Origin: Mesorhizobium sp. LSJC280B00
GTDB taxonomy: Bacteria > Pseudomonadota > Alphaproteobacteria > Rhizobiales > Rhizobiaceae
DNA length: 64,000 nt
Direction of reading: 5' to 3'
Assembly: GCF_000502835.1 (NCBI RefSeq)
Contig: NZ_AYVL01000010.1
Coordinates: forward strand, 99,628-163,627
Below the pieces are notes generated by a model. It made no database searches, was not told where the DNA came from, and saw nothing but the letters and a program-made list of their open reading frames with translations. A program made the position numbers and the translations under genes. Shown here one piece after another: positions 42,061 through 48,998 of this stretch. Position 1 is the first letter of the stretch, and each line of letters begins with the position of its first letter.

Positions 42061-43059
42061 ATGACCGCATTTCCGTTGCCGCTCGACCTTCGTCCGATGG
42101 AAGCCAAAGCCGCCGACGCAATTCCTGGCGGCGACGGGCTTTGGCAGTACGAACCGAAATGGGACGGGTTTCGCTGCCTCGTGTTCAAGGGCGACGATGC
42201 CGTCGATCTGCGTGCAAAATCGGGCAAGCCGCTTGGCCGCTATTTTCCCGAACTGGTCGCGGTGCTGCGCGATGTGAGGTCGCGGCGGTTTGTTGCCGAC
42301 AGCGAAATCGTCATCGAGGTCGACGGATCGTCCTCGTTCGAGGCCCTGCAAATGCGCCTTCATCCCGCCGAAAGCAGGATCCGCAAGTTGAGCCTCGAGA
42401 CGCCTGCCATGCTGGTCCTGTTCGACATGCTGGCCGAACCCGGCGGCGGGATCATCATCGAAGAGCCTCTCACCACCAGGAGGCAGGCGATTGAGGCCTT
42501 TGTCGCGTCGGCGGCACGGCCCGAACTGCACCTGTCCAAATATACGCATGACGCCGCTGCCGCCGAGCGCTGGCTGCAAGGCGCCGGCCATGGCTCGACC
42601 GACGGTGTCGTTGCAAAACTGATCGCCGGGCCATACCGGCCCGGCGAGCGCGCCATGGTCAAGGTCAAGCGGCTGCGCACTGCGGATTGTGTGGTCGGCG
42701 GCTTTCGCTATCTCGCCGGCAGCAACGAAGTCGGATCCCTGCTGCTCGGCCTCTACAACAACGAAGGCAGGCTGGACCATGTCGGGTTCACCTCGACCAT
42801 CGGCAAGGACGACCGCGCGACGCTGACCAGGCGGCTGGAAAAACTGCGGGCCAAACCGGGTTTCACCGGCAAGGCGCCGGGCGGACCAAGCCGCTGGAGC
42901 ACGGAGCGCAGCGGACAATGGGAACCGATAAAGCCTGACCTGGTGGTCGAGGTTCGGTTCGACCATGTGACAGGCGACCGGTTCCGGCACGGAACCAAGC
43001 TGTTGCGCTGGCGGCCGGACAAAGAGCCCCGGCAATGCACGTTCGAGCAGATCGAGTGA
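42061..43059 (+). CDS. ATP-dependent DNA ligase (LigC type)
   Basis: A 332-residue ligase with the adenylation motif EPKWDGFRC (catalytic lysine in KWDG), motif III (LVLFDMLA), motif IV (STDGVVAKL) and motif V (MVKVKRLRTAD), then an OB-fold domain ending RWRPDK. The polymerase and phosphoesterase domains of LigD are absent, so this is a stand-alone LigC-type enzyme that seals breaks in repair. I chose the ATG at 42061 because homology starts near PLDLRPMEAK; 42034 is an in-frame alternative. It may work with the Ku at 15.3 kb. Confidence 0.92.
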   Translation: MTAFPLPLDLRPMEAKAADAIPGGDGLWQYEPKWDGFRCLVFKGDDAVDLRAKSGKPLGRYFPELVAVLRDVRSRRFVADSEIVIEVDGSSSFEALQMRLHPAESRIRKLSLETPAMLVLFDMLAEPGGGIIIEEPLTTRRQAIEAFVASAARPELHLSKYTHDAAAAERWLQGAGHGSTDGVVAKLIAGPYRPGERAMVKVKRLRTADCVVGGFRYLAGSNEVGSLLLGLYNNEGRLDHVGFTSTIGKDDRATLTRRLEKLRAKPGFTGKAPGGPSRWSTERSGQWEPIKPDLVVEVRFDHVTGDRFRHGTKLLRWRPDKEPRQCTFEQIE

Positions 43060-43147
43060 ATCCGCTCCGAGGCACCGCTTCAAGGCTCTAGCTGCCCGCC
43101 CTACCGTTCATGAGGGACCAATGCAGAATTCACCGGTTTCCCGCGGC

Positions 43148-43190
43148 CAACCGAGCCTTGGCAACCATTTCCGAGGCTCGGTTGCGGTTT
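43148..43190 (+). terminator. Terminator between ligase and DUF892 genes
   Basis: A 14-bp near-perfect stem (arms 43148-43161 and 43171-43184, one G-T pair) with a nine-base loop is followed by CGGTTTTG. It ends the ligase transcript and abuts the DUF892 gene coming from the other side. Confidence 0.7.
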
Positions 43191-43195
43191 TGAAA

Positions 43196-43723
43196 TCAAG
43201 CGGCTTCTTGCATTGCGCGTTCGTTGACACCGCTTTCGCCGAGCTTGGAAAGCGCTTCGTCGGTCGCGACCTCTTCCTTGAGAGTTGCCCTGAGCAGCTC
43301 GACAACGTCGCTCTTGCCGAGTTCTTCCGCCCACGCGATCAAAGTGCCGTAGCGAGCGATCTCGTAATGTTCGACGGCCTGCGCCGCGCCGACAAGCCCG
43401 GCGTCGAGCGCGGGAGCACCGTTATACTCCTCGAGCACTTCCGAGCCCTCTTCGATAATGCCGTCAATCGCCGGGCAGGTCTTGCCACGGGCCGGCTTGC
43501 CGAACTTCTCGAACACCTCCTCCAGGCGGTCGACATGTCCTTCGGTTTCCATGCGGTGTTTCTCGAAGGCGGCGGTCACTTCTTCCGACTCCGCGCCCTT
43601 GGCCATTTTAGGCAGCGCTTTCAGTATCTTCTTCTCGGCGTAGTAGAGGTCTTTGAGCCCGTCGAGGAACAGATCCTCAAGGCCCTTGCTTGCCGCCTTC
43701 GCGGCCTTTTTCGTGGTCGCCAT
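43196..43723 (-). CDS. YciE/DUF892 ferritin-like protein
   Basis: A 175-residue ferritin-like protein. After a lysine and alanine rich start (MATTKKAAKAASKG) the four-helix bundle begins LEDLFLDGLKDLYYAEKKIL. Metal-ligand candidates are in YYAEKK, KHRMETEGHVDRLEEVFE and EHYEIARYGTLIAWAEEL. The YciE/DUF892 family is induced by osmotic and general stress; its iron or redox role is not proven. The start at 43723 follows GGGAGAGGATC. An EcfG-type site lies at 43774-43798. Confidence 0.9.
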   Translation of the reverse strand: MATTKKAAKAASKGLEDLFLDGLKDLYYAEKKILKALPKMAKGAESEEVTAAFEKHRMETEGHVDRLEEVFEKFGKPARGKTCPAIDGIIEEGSEVLEEYNGAPALDAGLVGAAQAVEHYEIARYGTLIAWAEELGKSDVVELLRATLKEEVATDEALSKLGESGVNERAMQEAA

Positions 43724-43773
43724 GATCCTCTCCCGAATGGTTGGTGCCGCCTCGCAAAGTAGAGGCGTCCCAT

Positions 43774-43798
43774 AACCCTCCGACGGGAAACAAGTTCC
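43774..43798 (-). promoter_or_regulatory. EcfG-type promoter, near-consensus
   Basis: The minus strand reads GGAAC, 16 bases, GGTT, one mismatch, about 50 bp before the DUF892 start. Confidence 0.42.
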
Positions 43799-43892
43799 CT
43801 GACGGTCCGGGAGCTTTGAAAATTTTTCCGACCCGCCGTGTAGTGTCGCAAGGGGCTTCGACCTGCGGCAGCAATCGGCCAGGAAAGCGCCG

Positions 43893-44624
43893 TCAGCGCT
43901 CGCCGATATGCTCGACCAGGCGGGTATATTCGGCCTCGGCCAGGCCGTAGCCGCCATCCGCCAGTGCGACGAGACCATCGCGATCGCGAATGATAATTTC
44001 GCCGCGGCGGGACCGGATGAGCCCTCGCCCCTCGAGCAGCTGCAGCGCGACCGTGACACCCGGACGCCTTACGCCAAGCATGATCGACAGGAATTCGTGA
44101 GTGATCGTCAGCCGGCCGCCGTCCACCCGATCGTCACACATGAGCAGCCAGCGCGCCAGCCGGTCTTCAAGTTTCGATCGCGCGTTGACCAGCGCCGTAT
44201 AGCCGGTCTGGACATGCAGGTATTGCACGTAGCGCAGCAAGAACAGCCGCAGCGTCGGGCTTTGCGTCAGCGCCGCCTTGAACGGCTCGGCGTCGATCCT
44301 GGCGGCTTCTCCCGCCAGCTGCACATAGCAATCATGGACCGTACGGTCGTCGCCCATTATCAGGGCCGAGCCGGTCATACCTTCCAAGCCGACAAGGCCA
44401 ACTTCCGCATCGCTGCCGTTCGGCATTTTCGCAACCACCGAACCGATGCCGTCCTCGAGGAAATAAATGGCCTCGATCGGCGATCCGGACACTTCGAGCG
44501 ATTGCCGTAACTCCAGTGAACAGCGCTCGATGTGCGGCTCGAGAGATGCGAAATCGCCGGCGCTCATCCGGCGCAACAGCTTGTTTCTGTATAGATTTCT
44601 ATTGGAAATTGCTGGATCAGACAT
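43893..44624 (-). CDS. Crp/Fnr family transcription regulator
   Basis: A 243-residue regulator. Residues about 20-130 form a cyclic-nucleotide-binding-like beta barrel (IEAIYFLEDGIGSVVAKMPN, then GLVGLEGMTGSALIMGDDRT). The C-terminal winged helix includes ITHEFLSIMLGVRRPGVTVA and LEGRGLIRSRRGEIIIRDRD. It has no cysteine cluster for iron-sulfur and lacks the classic cAMP arginine-serine pair, so its signal is unknown. Such HTH_Crp_2 regulators are abundant in Mesorhizobium. The start is the ATG at 44624. Confidence 0.9.
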   Translation of the reverse strand: MSDPAISNRNLYRNKLLRRMSAGDFASLEPHIERCSLELRQSLEVSGSPIEAIYFLEDGIGSVVAKMPNGSDAEVGLVGLEGMTGSALIMGDDRTVHDCYVQLAGEAARIDAEPFKAALTQSPTLRLFLLRYVQYLHVQTGYTALVNARSKLEDRLARWLLMCDDRVDGGRLTITHEFLSIMLGVRRPGVTVALQLLEGRGLIRSRRGEIIIRDRDGLVALADGGYGLAEAEYTRLVEHIGER

Positions 44625-45125
44625 AGCTGGCCCCAAAACAGGGCAAGAGCTTTTTTATCTCCCAGCCGTCCGCGCCCGGTATAACCTGCGGACGATAACG
44701 CTCATATAAGCACTGAAAGGTATGGAGCCTACTAAATAAAAAAATGAATCGATGCACGACAGTTTCTCCTGCCGCTTGCCTACGAAAACATCCGACTGAA
44801 CGTTAGAGTTGGAAACGTACCAAAGACGGTTTGGTACGAAAACGACAATTGAGGTCACCGGACGCGAAAGAGCCCGTCGCGAGGGATGCAACGGGCTCCA
44901 TTCGGGCGTCGTGGGCTACGCCCAATGATCCAAATGAGGGGTGGGTTGGATCGCAGCAACAATGCAGGTGCAAGGCAGTCGTTCCCAAACTGTCTGTTTG
45001 GTAATTTCCGTACATTGAGTTTGGACGAGAGCGGCGCTAATTGAATTGGAGTCGTCCACACAGACATGGCGAGTGGACGCTTGAAAGACGCTTCGCGCTT
45101 TCGCCCTTTTTCAAGGGAGGATGGC
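44625..45125. other. 500-bp gene-free gap with two hairpins
   Basis: No credible gene is seen here. At 44816-44838 a perfect 9-bp inverted repeat (CGTACCAAA / TTTGGTACG, five-base loop) could be an operator or RNA hairpin. At 44870-44898 an 8-bp stem (GAGCCCGT / ACGGGCTC) with a 13-base loop looks like a small RNA end without a T run. Base composition is more AT-rich than the flanking genes. Confidence 0.4.
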
Positions 45126-45323
45126 ATGTCGATGCAAGGTGCAGCAACTCCAGCCGAACTGAGCGTGCTGAAAAAAGCGCTCGACGACTGCTGCCGTGAG
45201 TTGGGCGTTGCGGACGACAGTCCTGTCCGCGAGCGGTTGGCCGCCCGTATCATGTCACTGTTCAACGAGGGTGTGCTCAGCGCCGATCTGAAAGAAGCGC
45301 TGGTCGCCGATCGCCAACACTAA
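45126..45323 (+). CDS. Conserved hypothetical, 65 aa
   Basis: A 65-residue helical protein (MSMQGAATPAELSVLKKALD, then ELGVADDSPVRERLAARIMS and a C-terminal EGVLSADLKEALVADRQH). The pattern of a short helix, an ADDSPVRERLAARI segment and a second helix is one I associate with small conserved rhizobial proteins of unknown function. The ribosome site AGGGAGG is six bases before the ATG. An in-frame start at 45066 lacks a ribosome site. A terminator follows at 45347. Confidence 0.6.
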   Translation: MSMQGAATPAELSVLKKALDDCCRELGVADDSPVRERLAARIMSLFNEGVLSADLKEALVADRQH

Positions 45324-45346
45324 GCTGCTGCTATGGTGGTGTCCTC

Positions 45347-45379
45347 GGTGCCGAAAGGTTCGGCACCGGGTCGCCCTTT
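45347..45379 (+). terminator. Rho-independent terminator
   Basis: A perfect 9-bp stem, GGTGCCGAA / TTCGGCACC, with a three-base loop, is followed within 11 bp by a run of five T. It ends the 65-residue protein transcript. Confidence 0.65.
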
Positions 45380-45383
45380 TTAG

Positions 45384-45473
45384 CCAGGGATCCTGGTTGG
45401 CCAAGGATCTTGGAAATCTTGTCTCTTCACGACAAAACGCCCGGCGCTTGTTGCCAAGCGGCAGGCGTTTTTG
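45384..45473. other. Tandem palindromes and a second terminator-like hairpin
   Basis: Two near-identical 13-bp palindromes, CCAGGGATCCTGG (45384-45396) and CCAAGGATCTTGG (45401-45413), are spaced 17 bp apart. A larger imperfect hairpin at 45435-45470 ends in a run of five T. Together with the terminator before them they fill most of the gap 45324-45590, which holds no gene. A small RNA is possible. Confidence 0.35.
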
Positions 45474-45590
45474 TCGCGAGCGTGACACTAAGGCGCGTCG
45501 CGTTCGACTGGCCTCATGCGATGCGCTTTAGGTTCCTGTTTTATGCATGTCGCTATCACAAAACCGCTGCACACTTTTGCGCGACATGCA

Positions 45591-45755
45591 TTAAATGCGT
45601 CCAAGCAGGACCAGGATAATGACGATAAGCAACACCAGGCCGAGGCCGCCACCACCGTAATAGCCGGTGCCGTAGAACGGTCCGCCGCCCAAGCCGCTGA
45701 AGCCGCCAAGCAAGGCAAGGACCAAGATTATGATGAGAATGGTTCCAAGGCCCAT
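45591..45755 (-). CDS. DUF3309 family small membrane protein
   Basis: A 54-residue protein with two hydrophobic stretches around a glycine and tyrosine loop: MGLGTILIIILVLALLGG, then GPFYGTGYYGGGG and LGLVLLIVIILVLLGRI. This is the DUF3309 pattern, small membrane proteins of unknown role in Rhizobiales. AAGGAG lies ten bases upstream of the ATG. A possible EcfG-type site is at 45822-45846. Confidence 0.85.
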   Translation of the reverse strand: MGLGTILIIILVLALLGGFSGLGGGPFYGTGYYGGGGLGLVLLIVIILVLLGRI

Positions 45756-45821
45756 GATGTCTGCTCTCCTTGTTTGCGCTGCCGCCATTCGCATCAGCGC
45801 GTCGCATTGTACAAAGGTATG

Positions 45822-45846
45822 AACTCGCAAGAAGCATTCCTGTTCC
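45822..45846 (-). promoter_or_regulatory. Possible EcfG-type promoter
   Basis: The minus strand reads GGAAC, 16 bases, AGTT, one mismatch to consensus, 67 bp before the DUF3309 start. Confidence 0.33.
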
Positions 45847-45992
45847 GGCGGAACGGTAAGGCGTACGCTCATGCGGCGAGCAAAATGCCGGGCTGTGCCG
45901 TTAGAAAAGTCCACAGAAGCATGCCCGCGGAGAATGACATGGCGACCGCCTTGAACACCTGAGAACATGCTGAATTTCATGGGGAATTTGTC

Positions 45993-46017
45993 GGAACCTT
46001 CGCTCGCCCGAACGGTT
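45993..46017 (+). promoter_or_regulatory. EcfG-type promoter, near-consensus
   Basis: The site reads GGAAC, 16 bases, GGTT, one mismatch, 48 bp before an exported-protein gene. The flanking AATTTGTCGGAAC matches the site at 21.6 kb, which supports a shared promoter type. Confidence 0.42.
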
Positions 46018-46064
46018 GTTTTCGTAGTCGCAACGCGACGACCCTCGTAAAAAGGAGAAGCATC

Positions 46065-46376
46065 ATGCTCACGAAAATTCTCGCAGCTTCGGCGCTTACG
46101 ATCGGTCTGGCTACGTCAGCGATGGCGCAGAACGTCGGCGACCCTTCCGGAGCCGCTGCCGACGGTAGCGGGCGGACGATCGTAGTCCCGGATAATGGCG
46201 GCCCTGACACCGGCACGGATTCGACCATCACCAATAGCATTCGCGATTTCTCAACGACGAATTCGAATGCCGACCGGAATTGCCCGCCGGGCCCGCAAGG
46301 GGCTCTGCCCGATGCGACCGGCAAGGCTCCGGGCACGATGGCGCCGACGGTGAACGACAACCACTGCGGCAAGTAA
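46065..46376 (+). CDS. Exported hypothetical, 103 aa
   Basis: A 103-residue protein with a clear Sec signal peptide (MLTKILAASALTIGLATSAM then A-Q, cleavage after AMA). The mature part is polar, rich in D, G, N, P and T, and carries two cysteines (NRNCPPG-like and NDNHCGK) that could pair in the periplasm. No family is recognised. AAAGGAG lies just before the ATG. A near-consensus EcfG promoter is upstream and a strong terminator downstream. Confidence 0.75.
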   Translation: MLTKILAASALTIGLATSAMAQNVGDPSGAAADGSGRTIVVPDNGGPDTGTDSTITNSIRDFSTTNSNADRNCPPGPQGALPDATGKAPGTMAPTVNDNHCGK

Positions 46377-46401
46377 GCGCCCGGTCATCACAGCCTGACG
46401 A

Positions 46402-46438
46402 GGCCGCGGAGCTTAAGCTCCGCGGCCGGCTGGTTTTG
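46402..46438 (+). terminator. Strong terminator hairpin
   Basis: A perfect 11-bp stem, GGCCGCGGAGC / GCTCCGCGGCC, with a TTAA loop is followed by GGCTGGTTTTG. It follows the exported 103-residue protein by 25 bp and faces the next gene, which runs the other way. Confidence 0.72.
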
Positions 46439-46451
46439 CCGTAAAATCAGC

Positions 46452-46682
46452 CTAGCGGCCGCGGTGGTCGAAGCTGACCGCGATATCCCGACCGTCCAGC
46501 GCCCGAACGATGAAGCCAACCAGCTCCTCGTCGGTTTGCCGGAACCAGGGAAAGCGTTTGCGCAAATCGGCTATGACGACGGTGGTCGAGAGAATGTCGC
46601 CGGAATGATAGTCGGCCATGATGGTATGAACGGCAGCGTCGGTGTCAATACCGATTCCTAGCGGCGACTTGATCTGCCCCAC
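46452..46682 (-). CDS. Conserved small hypothetical, about 76 aa
   Basis: The reading frame has protein-like character toward its end: ADYHSGDILSTTVVIADLRK, RFPWFRQTDEELVGFIVRAL, then DGRDIAVSFDHRGR, which looks like a small alpha/beta domain. The start is uncertain. I prefer a GTG at 46682 five bases after GGAGG; a longer frame reaches 46895 and an internal ATG lies at 46619. No family is known to me. Confidence 0.5.
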   Translation of the reverse strand: MGQIKSPLGIGIDTDAAVHTIMADYHSGDILSTTVVIADLRKRFPWFRQTDEELVGFIVRALDGRDIAVSFDHRGR

Positions 46683-46927
46683 GGAAGCCTCCACCCATCT
46701 CTCCCAGCCAACGATAGCAAGACTGCCGCAAAGCGAAAGAGCTTGTACGATTCCGTACGATCTCGTGGCTTGCGTTGCACTTTGCAGGACGCAGCCGGCG
46801 TCTTTTGTTTTGCGTTTCCAAACCATTGTCTGGCGTGGTGGCGGCTGTGGCCGCCACGACCAGGCAACCTCGCCGCAGCTTGCGCGTTGAGCCATCGGAG
46901 GGATGACATCAGCCTCGGAGAACCCCC

Positions 46928-47482
46928 ATGAAAACCCTTCTATCCATCACTGCGGCAGCGATGATGGCTGGCGCACCTTTGGCTGCTTTTGCCCAATCGG
47001 CGACGCTGACGCCTCTAACGACCGACACCATGAGCAAGGTTGACACCGCGACGTTCGTCAAGACCGTGCCCATCGCCAATACATTCGAAATCGAATCGAG
47101 CCGACTTGCGCAGACGCAGGCGACTGCCGACGACGTGAAGGCATTCGCGGCGCAAATGGTCACGGACCACACCAAGGCCGGCGAGGACTTCAAGGCGGCG
47201 CTCAGCAAGGGTCAGACGACTTCGGCCACCGCGCCAGCCGGCCCGTCGCTGGACACCAAGCACCAGGCGCTGCTCGACCAACTCAAGGAGGCCAGCGGGG
47301 ACAGCTTCCAATCGAAATATATCGACATGCAGACCCAGGCGCATAAGGAAGCGGTGGCGCTGTTTTCCGCTTACGCGAATTCCGGCGACGATCCGGCGAT
47401 GAAGGAGTTTGCCAAGAAGACGCTGCCGGTGCTGCAAATGCACGAACGTCATGTCAAGAACCTCGCTGCCGCGCATCAATGA
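46928..47482 (+). CDS. DUF4142 exported protein
   Basis: A 184-residue protein with a Sec signal peptide (MKTLLSITAAAMMAGAPLAA then FAQ) and a DUF4142 domain: FVKTVPIANTFEIESSRLAQ, then DVKAFAAQMVTDHTKAGEDF and the closing LPVLQMHERHVKNLA. DUF4142 is a ferritin-like helical bundle found in the periplasm; histidines in TDHTKA and MHERH may bind metal. The function is unknown. No EcfG-type site was found upstream. Confidence 0.88.
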   Translation: MKTLLSITAAAMMAGAPLAAFAQSATLTPLTTDTMSKVDTATFVKTVPIANTFEIESSRLAQTQATADDVKAFAAQMVTDHTKAGEDFKAALSKGQTTSATAPAGPSLDTKHQALLDQLKEASGDSFQSKYIDMQTQAHKEAVALFSAYANSGDDPAMKEFAKKTLPVLQMHERHVKNLAAAHQ

Positions 47483-47563
47483 GAGCGAAGAGTGCCTTTT
47501 GCAAACGAAAGGCCGCCCCACACACGGCCTGTGTGACGCGGCTGTCGTCCGGCCACACGGCCG

Positions 47564-47588
47564 GGAACAAAGCACCGAGAGTGCCGTT
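47564..47588 (+). promoter_or_regulatory. EcfG promoter, exact consensus
   Basis: The site reads GGAAC, 16 bases, CGTT, an exact match. It lies 29 bp before a 26-codon ORF and about 140 bp before an 80-residue membrane-protein gene. Confidence 0.58.
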
Positions 47589-47617
47589 ATTTATCCGGCT
47601 TGTTCGGGGAGGATCCA

Positions 47618-47698
47618 ATGGAAGGCGGCATTCGCGGGGCCTCAAGGATAGTAGCGCCGGCTTTCGGCGCCGTCCTGGTCGCCGCTGTCACAGGCTGA
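47618..47698 (+). CDS. Putative 26-residue peptide
   Basis: A 27-codon ORF (MEGGIRGASRIVAPAFGAVL plus VAAVTG) with a good ribosome site, GGGGAGG five bases before the ATG, located just downstream of an exact EcfG promoter. The peptide is a short hydrophobic helix. It could be a microprotein or a leader for the next gene 31 bp downstream. Evidence is positional only. Confidence 0.42.
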   Translation: MEGGIRGASRIVAPAFGAVLVAAVTG

Positions 47699-47729
47699 AA
47701 TCGCTTTCCGAACGGGACAGGCTGCCTTC

Positions 47730-47972
47730 ATGCGCTACGGCGAGATATTTGCAAATGTTACGGCACTCATGTTGCTGGCCTTGATGATTGGCGGCGTCTT
47801 CGTCCTGTTTGGAGAGCCGCTGTGGCCGCGGCACTACGCGAGAATGGTGCTGGTTACGGATATCGATGCCATGACCACCGCGTCAGTCCGAACAAGCTGC
47901 GTGCCCAGTCCCTGCCTGCCCGACACCATCGATCACACCGTGCTCACTCCTCGCCCCGAGGACGGACCTTGA
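47730..47972 (+). CDS. Small membrane protein, 80 aa
   Basis: An 80-residue frame with one hydrophobic helix near 6-27 (IFANVTALMLLALMIGGVFV) followed by a polar part with two cysteines (TSCVPSPC). The ribosome site is weak (ACAGG). It lies in a transcript started by the exact EcfG promoter and ends 35 bp before a terminator, which supports it as real. No family is recognised. Confidence 0.5.
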   Translation: MRYGEIFANVTALMLLALMIGGVFVLFGEPLWPRHYARMVLVTDIDAMTTASVRTSCVPSPCLPDTIDHTVLTPRPEDGP

Positions 47973-48007
47973 TTTGCGATTTGCAGACGCTGGAGCCGGG
48001 TACGGAA

Positions 48008-48042
48008 AAGCCCGCCGCCCGAGCTGCGCGGCGGGCTTTTTT
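48008..48042 (+). terminator. Strong terminator
   Basis: An 11-bp perfect stem, AAGCCCGCCGC / GCGGCGGGCTT, is followed by six T. It ends the transcript carrying the 26- and 80-residue ORFs. Confidence 0.78.
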
Positions 48043-48077
48043 GGTGCATCAACCCACGGTAGACCGTCTGGCCACGA

Positions 48078-48794
48078 CTAGGTCAGGATAATCACGATCT
48101 CGTAGGTATTCGGGTCGACGATGACGATCCGGCCGTCGGCGAGCACGAAATACTCATAGCCTTCGTAAGCCGGAATGATCTTGACGATGCGCGCCGGCAG
48201 GCGATGCAGCCGGACCTTCTTTCGCGGAACCTCGACACCGACAGAGATGTCGAAATCGACGCTGGAAACCGGTTGGACGTTCGTCTCCTTGATGACCTGC
48301 GTGATCTCCGTCTTCTGTTCAACGGTCACATTGTTGATGGAAGCGGTCGAACTCTGGTCTTGCGTCTGCGTCGAGGCATTGCCCTGAGTCTGCTCGGTGG
48401 TCGTGGTCCCAGTCTTGCCCTGAGCCTGCTCCTCGGTCTTCATTTTCGTGTTGCCTTGGGCCTGCTCGGTGGTGGTGGTTCCGGCCTTGCCCTGAGCCTG
48501 CTCGTTGGTCTTCAGTTTCGGTTTGCCCTGGGCTTGCTGGTCAGTCGTTGCGCCGGCCTTGCCCTGGGCTTGCTCATCGGTCTTCAGCTTCTTGTTGCCT
48601 TGCGCCTGTTGATCAGTTGCAGCGCTGGCCTTGCCCTGAGCCTGCTCGCCCATTTTGGCGCCGTTCTGGCAATTGGCAGTGCCGGCTGCACAATTGGCGC
48701 CGGACTGGTCGTCGGTCGACTGCTGCGTCTGGGCAAGTGCAGCCCCGCAGCTGACGCTGATTGCTAGCATGCTGGTGATCAGAACGCCTTTCAT
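48078..48794 (-). CDS. DUF1236 exported protein with 12-residue repeats
   Basis: A 238-residue exported protein. The signal peptide is MKGVLITSMLAISVSCGAAL then AQ. Residues 50-145 are eight 12-residue units starting (E/Q)Q(A/T)QG(K/N), alternating between a neutral type (KAGTTTT) and a basic type (NTKMKT or KPKLKT). A C-terminal DUF1236 domain (about 180-238) includes VPRKKVRLHRLPARIVKIIP and FVLADGRIVIVDPNTYEIV. The repeat part is probably disordered. The ATG at 48794 follows AAGGAGA. Upstream is a near-consensus EcfG site, and a second DUF1236 gene is divergent. Confidence 0.88.
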   Translation of the reverse strand: MKGVLITSMLAISVSCGAALAQTQQSTDDQSGANCAAGTANCQNGAKMGEQAQGKASAATDQQAQGNKKLKTDEQAQGKAGATTDQQAQGKPKLKTNEQAQGKAGTTTTEQAQGNTKMKTEEQAQGKTGTTTTEQTQGNASTQTQDQSSTASINNVTVEQKTEITQVIKETNVQPVSSVDFDISVGVEVPRKKVRLHRLPARIVKIIPAYEGYEYFVLADGRIVIVDPNTYEIVIILT

Positions 48795-48833
48795 GAGAGA
48801 TCTCCTTGGAAAACGCGTCCCTTCACCGCGTAA

Positions 48834-48858
48834 AACCGCGGCTAAAAAACTTTGTTCC
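48834..48858 (-). promoter_or_regulatory. EcfG-type promoter, near-consensus
   Basis: The minus strand reads GGAAC, 16 bases, GGTT, one mismatch, 40 bp before the repeat-containing DUF1236 gene. Confidence 0.42.
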
Positions 48859-48895
48859 AAACTAATGGAGCGAAACGGCAAGCGATCCGAGTGGC

Positions 48896-48920
48896 GGAAC
48901 AAGCTCCACCTGATGACGTT
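48896..48920 (+). promoter_or_regulatory. EcfG promoter, exact consensus
   Basis: The plus strand reads GGAAC, 16 bases, CGTT, an exact match, 79 bp before the short DUF1236 gene. Confidence 0.58.
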
Positions 48921-48998
48921 ACCGGCCTATAGCGACCCCGCTGCGAACAGCATGACGCGGCGCAGCGCAGAGGTGGCTCACGACGAAAGGAGACGATC

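Larger units (their letters stand above)
45756..46064. other. 309-bp gap holding two promoter candidates
   Basis: This gap separates the divergent DUF3309 gene and the exported 103-residue protein. A long plus-strand frame crosses it but has no ribosome site or protein-like composition. The only signals are the EcfG-type sites at 45822-45846 (minus) and 45993-46017 (plus). Confidence 0.4.

Noticed and set aside
44655..44891. A 78-codon minus-strand frame upstream of the Crp-family gene
   Set aside because: No ribosome site is present, composition is random-looking, and it overlaps two hairpins.
45516..45962. A 148-codon plus-strand frame across the DUF3309 gene
   Set aside because: It is antisense to DUF3309 over its first half and has no start signal.
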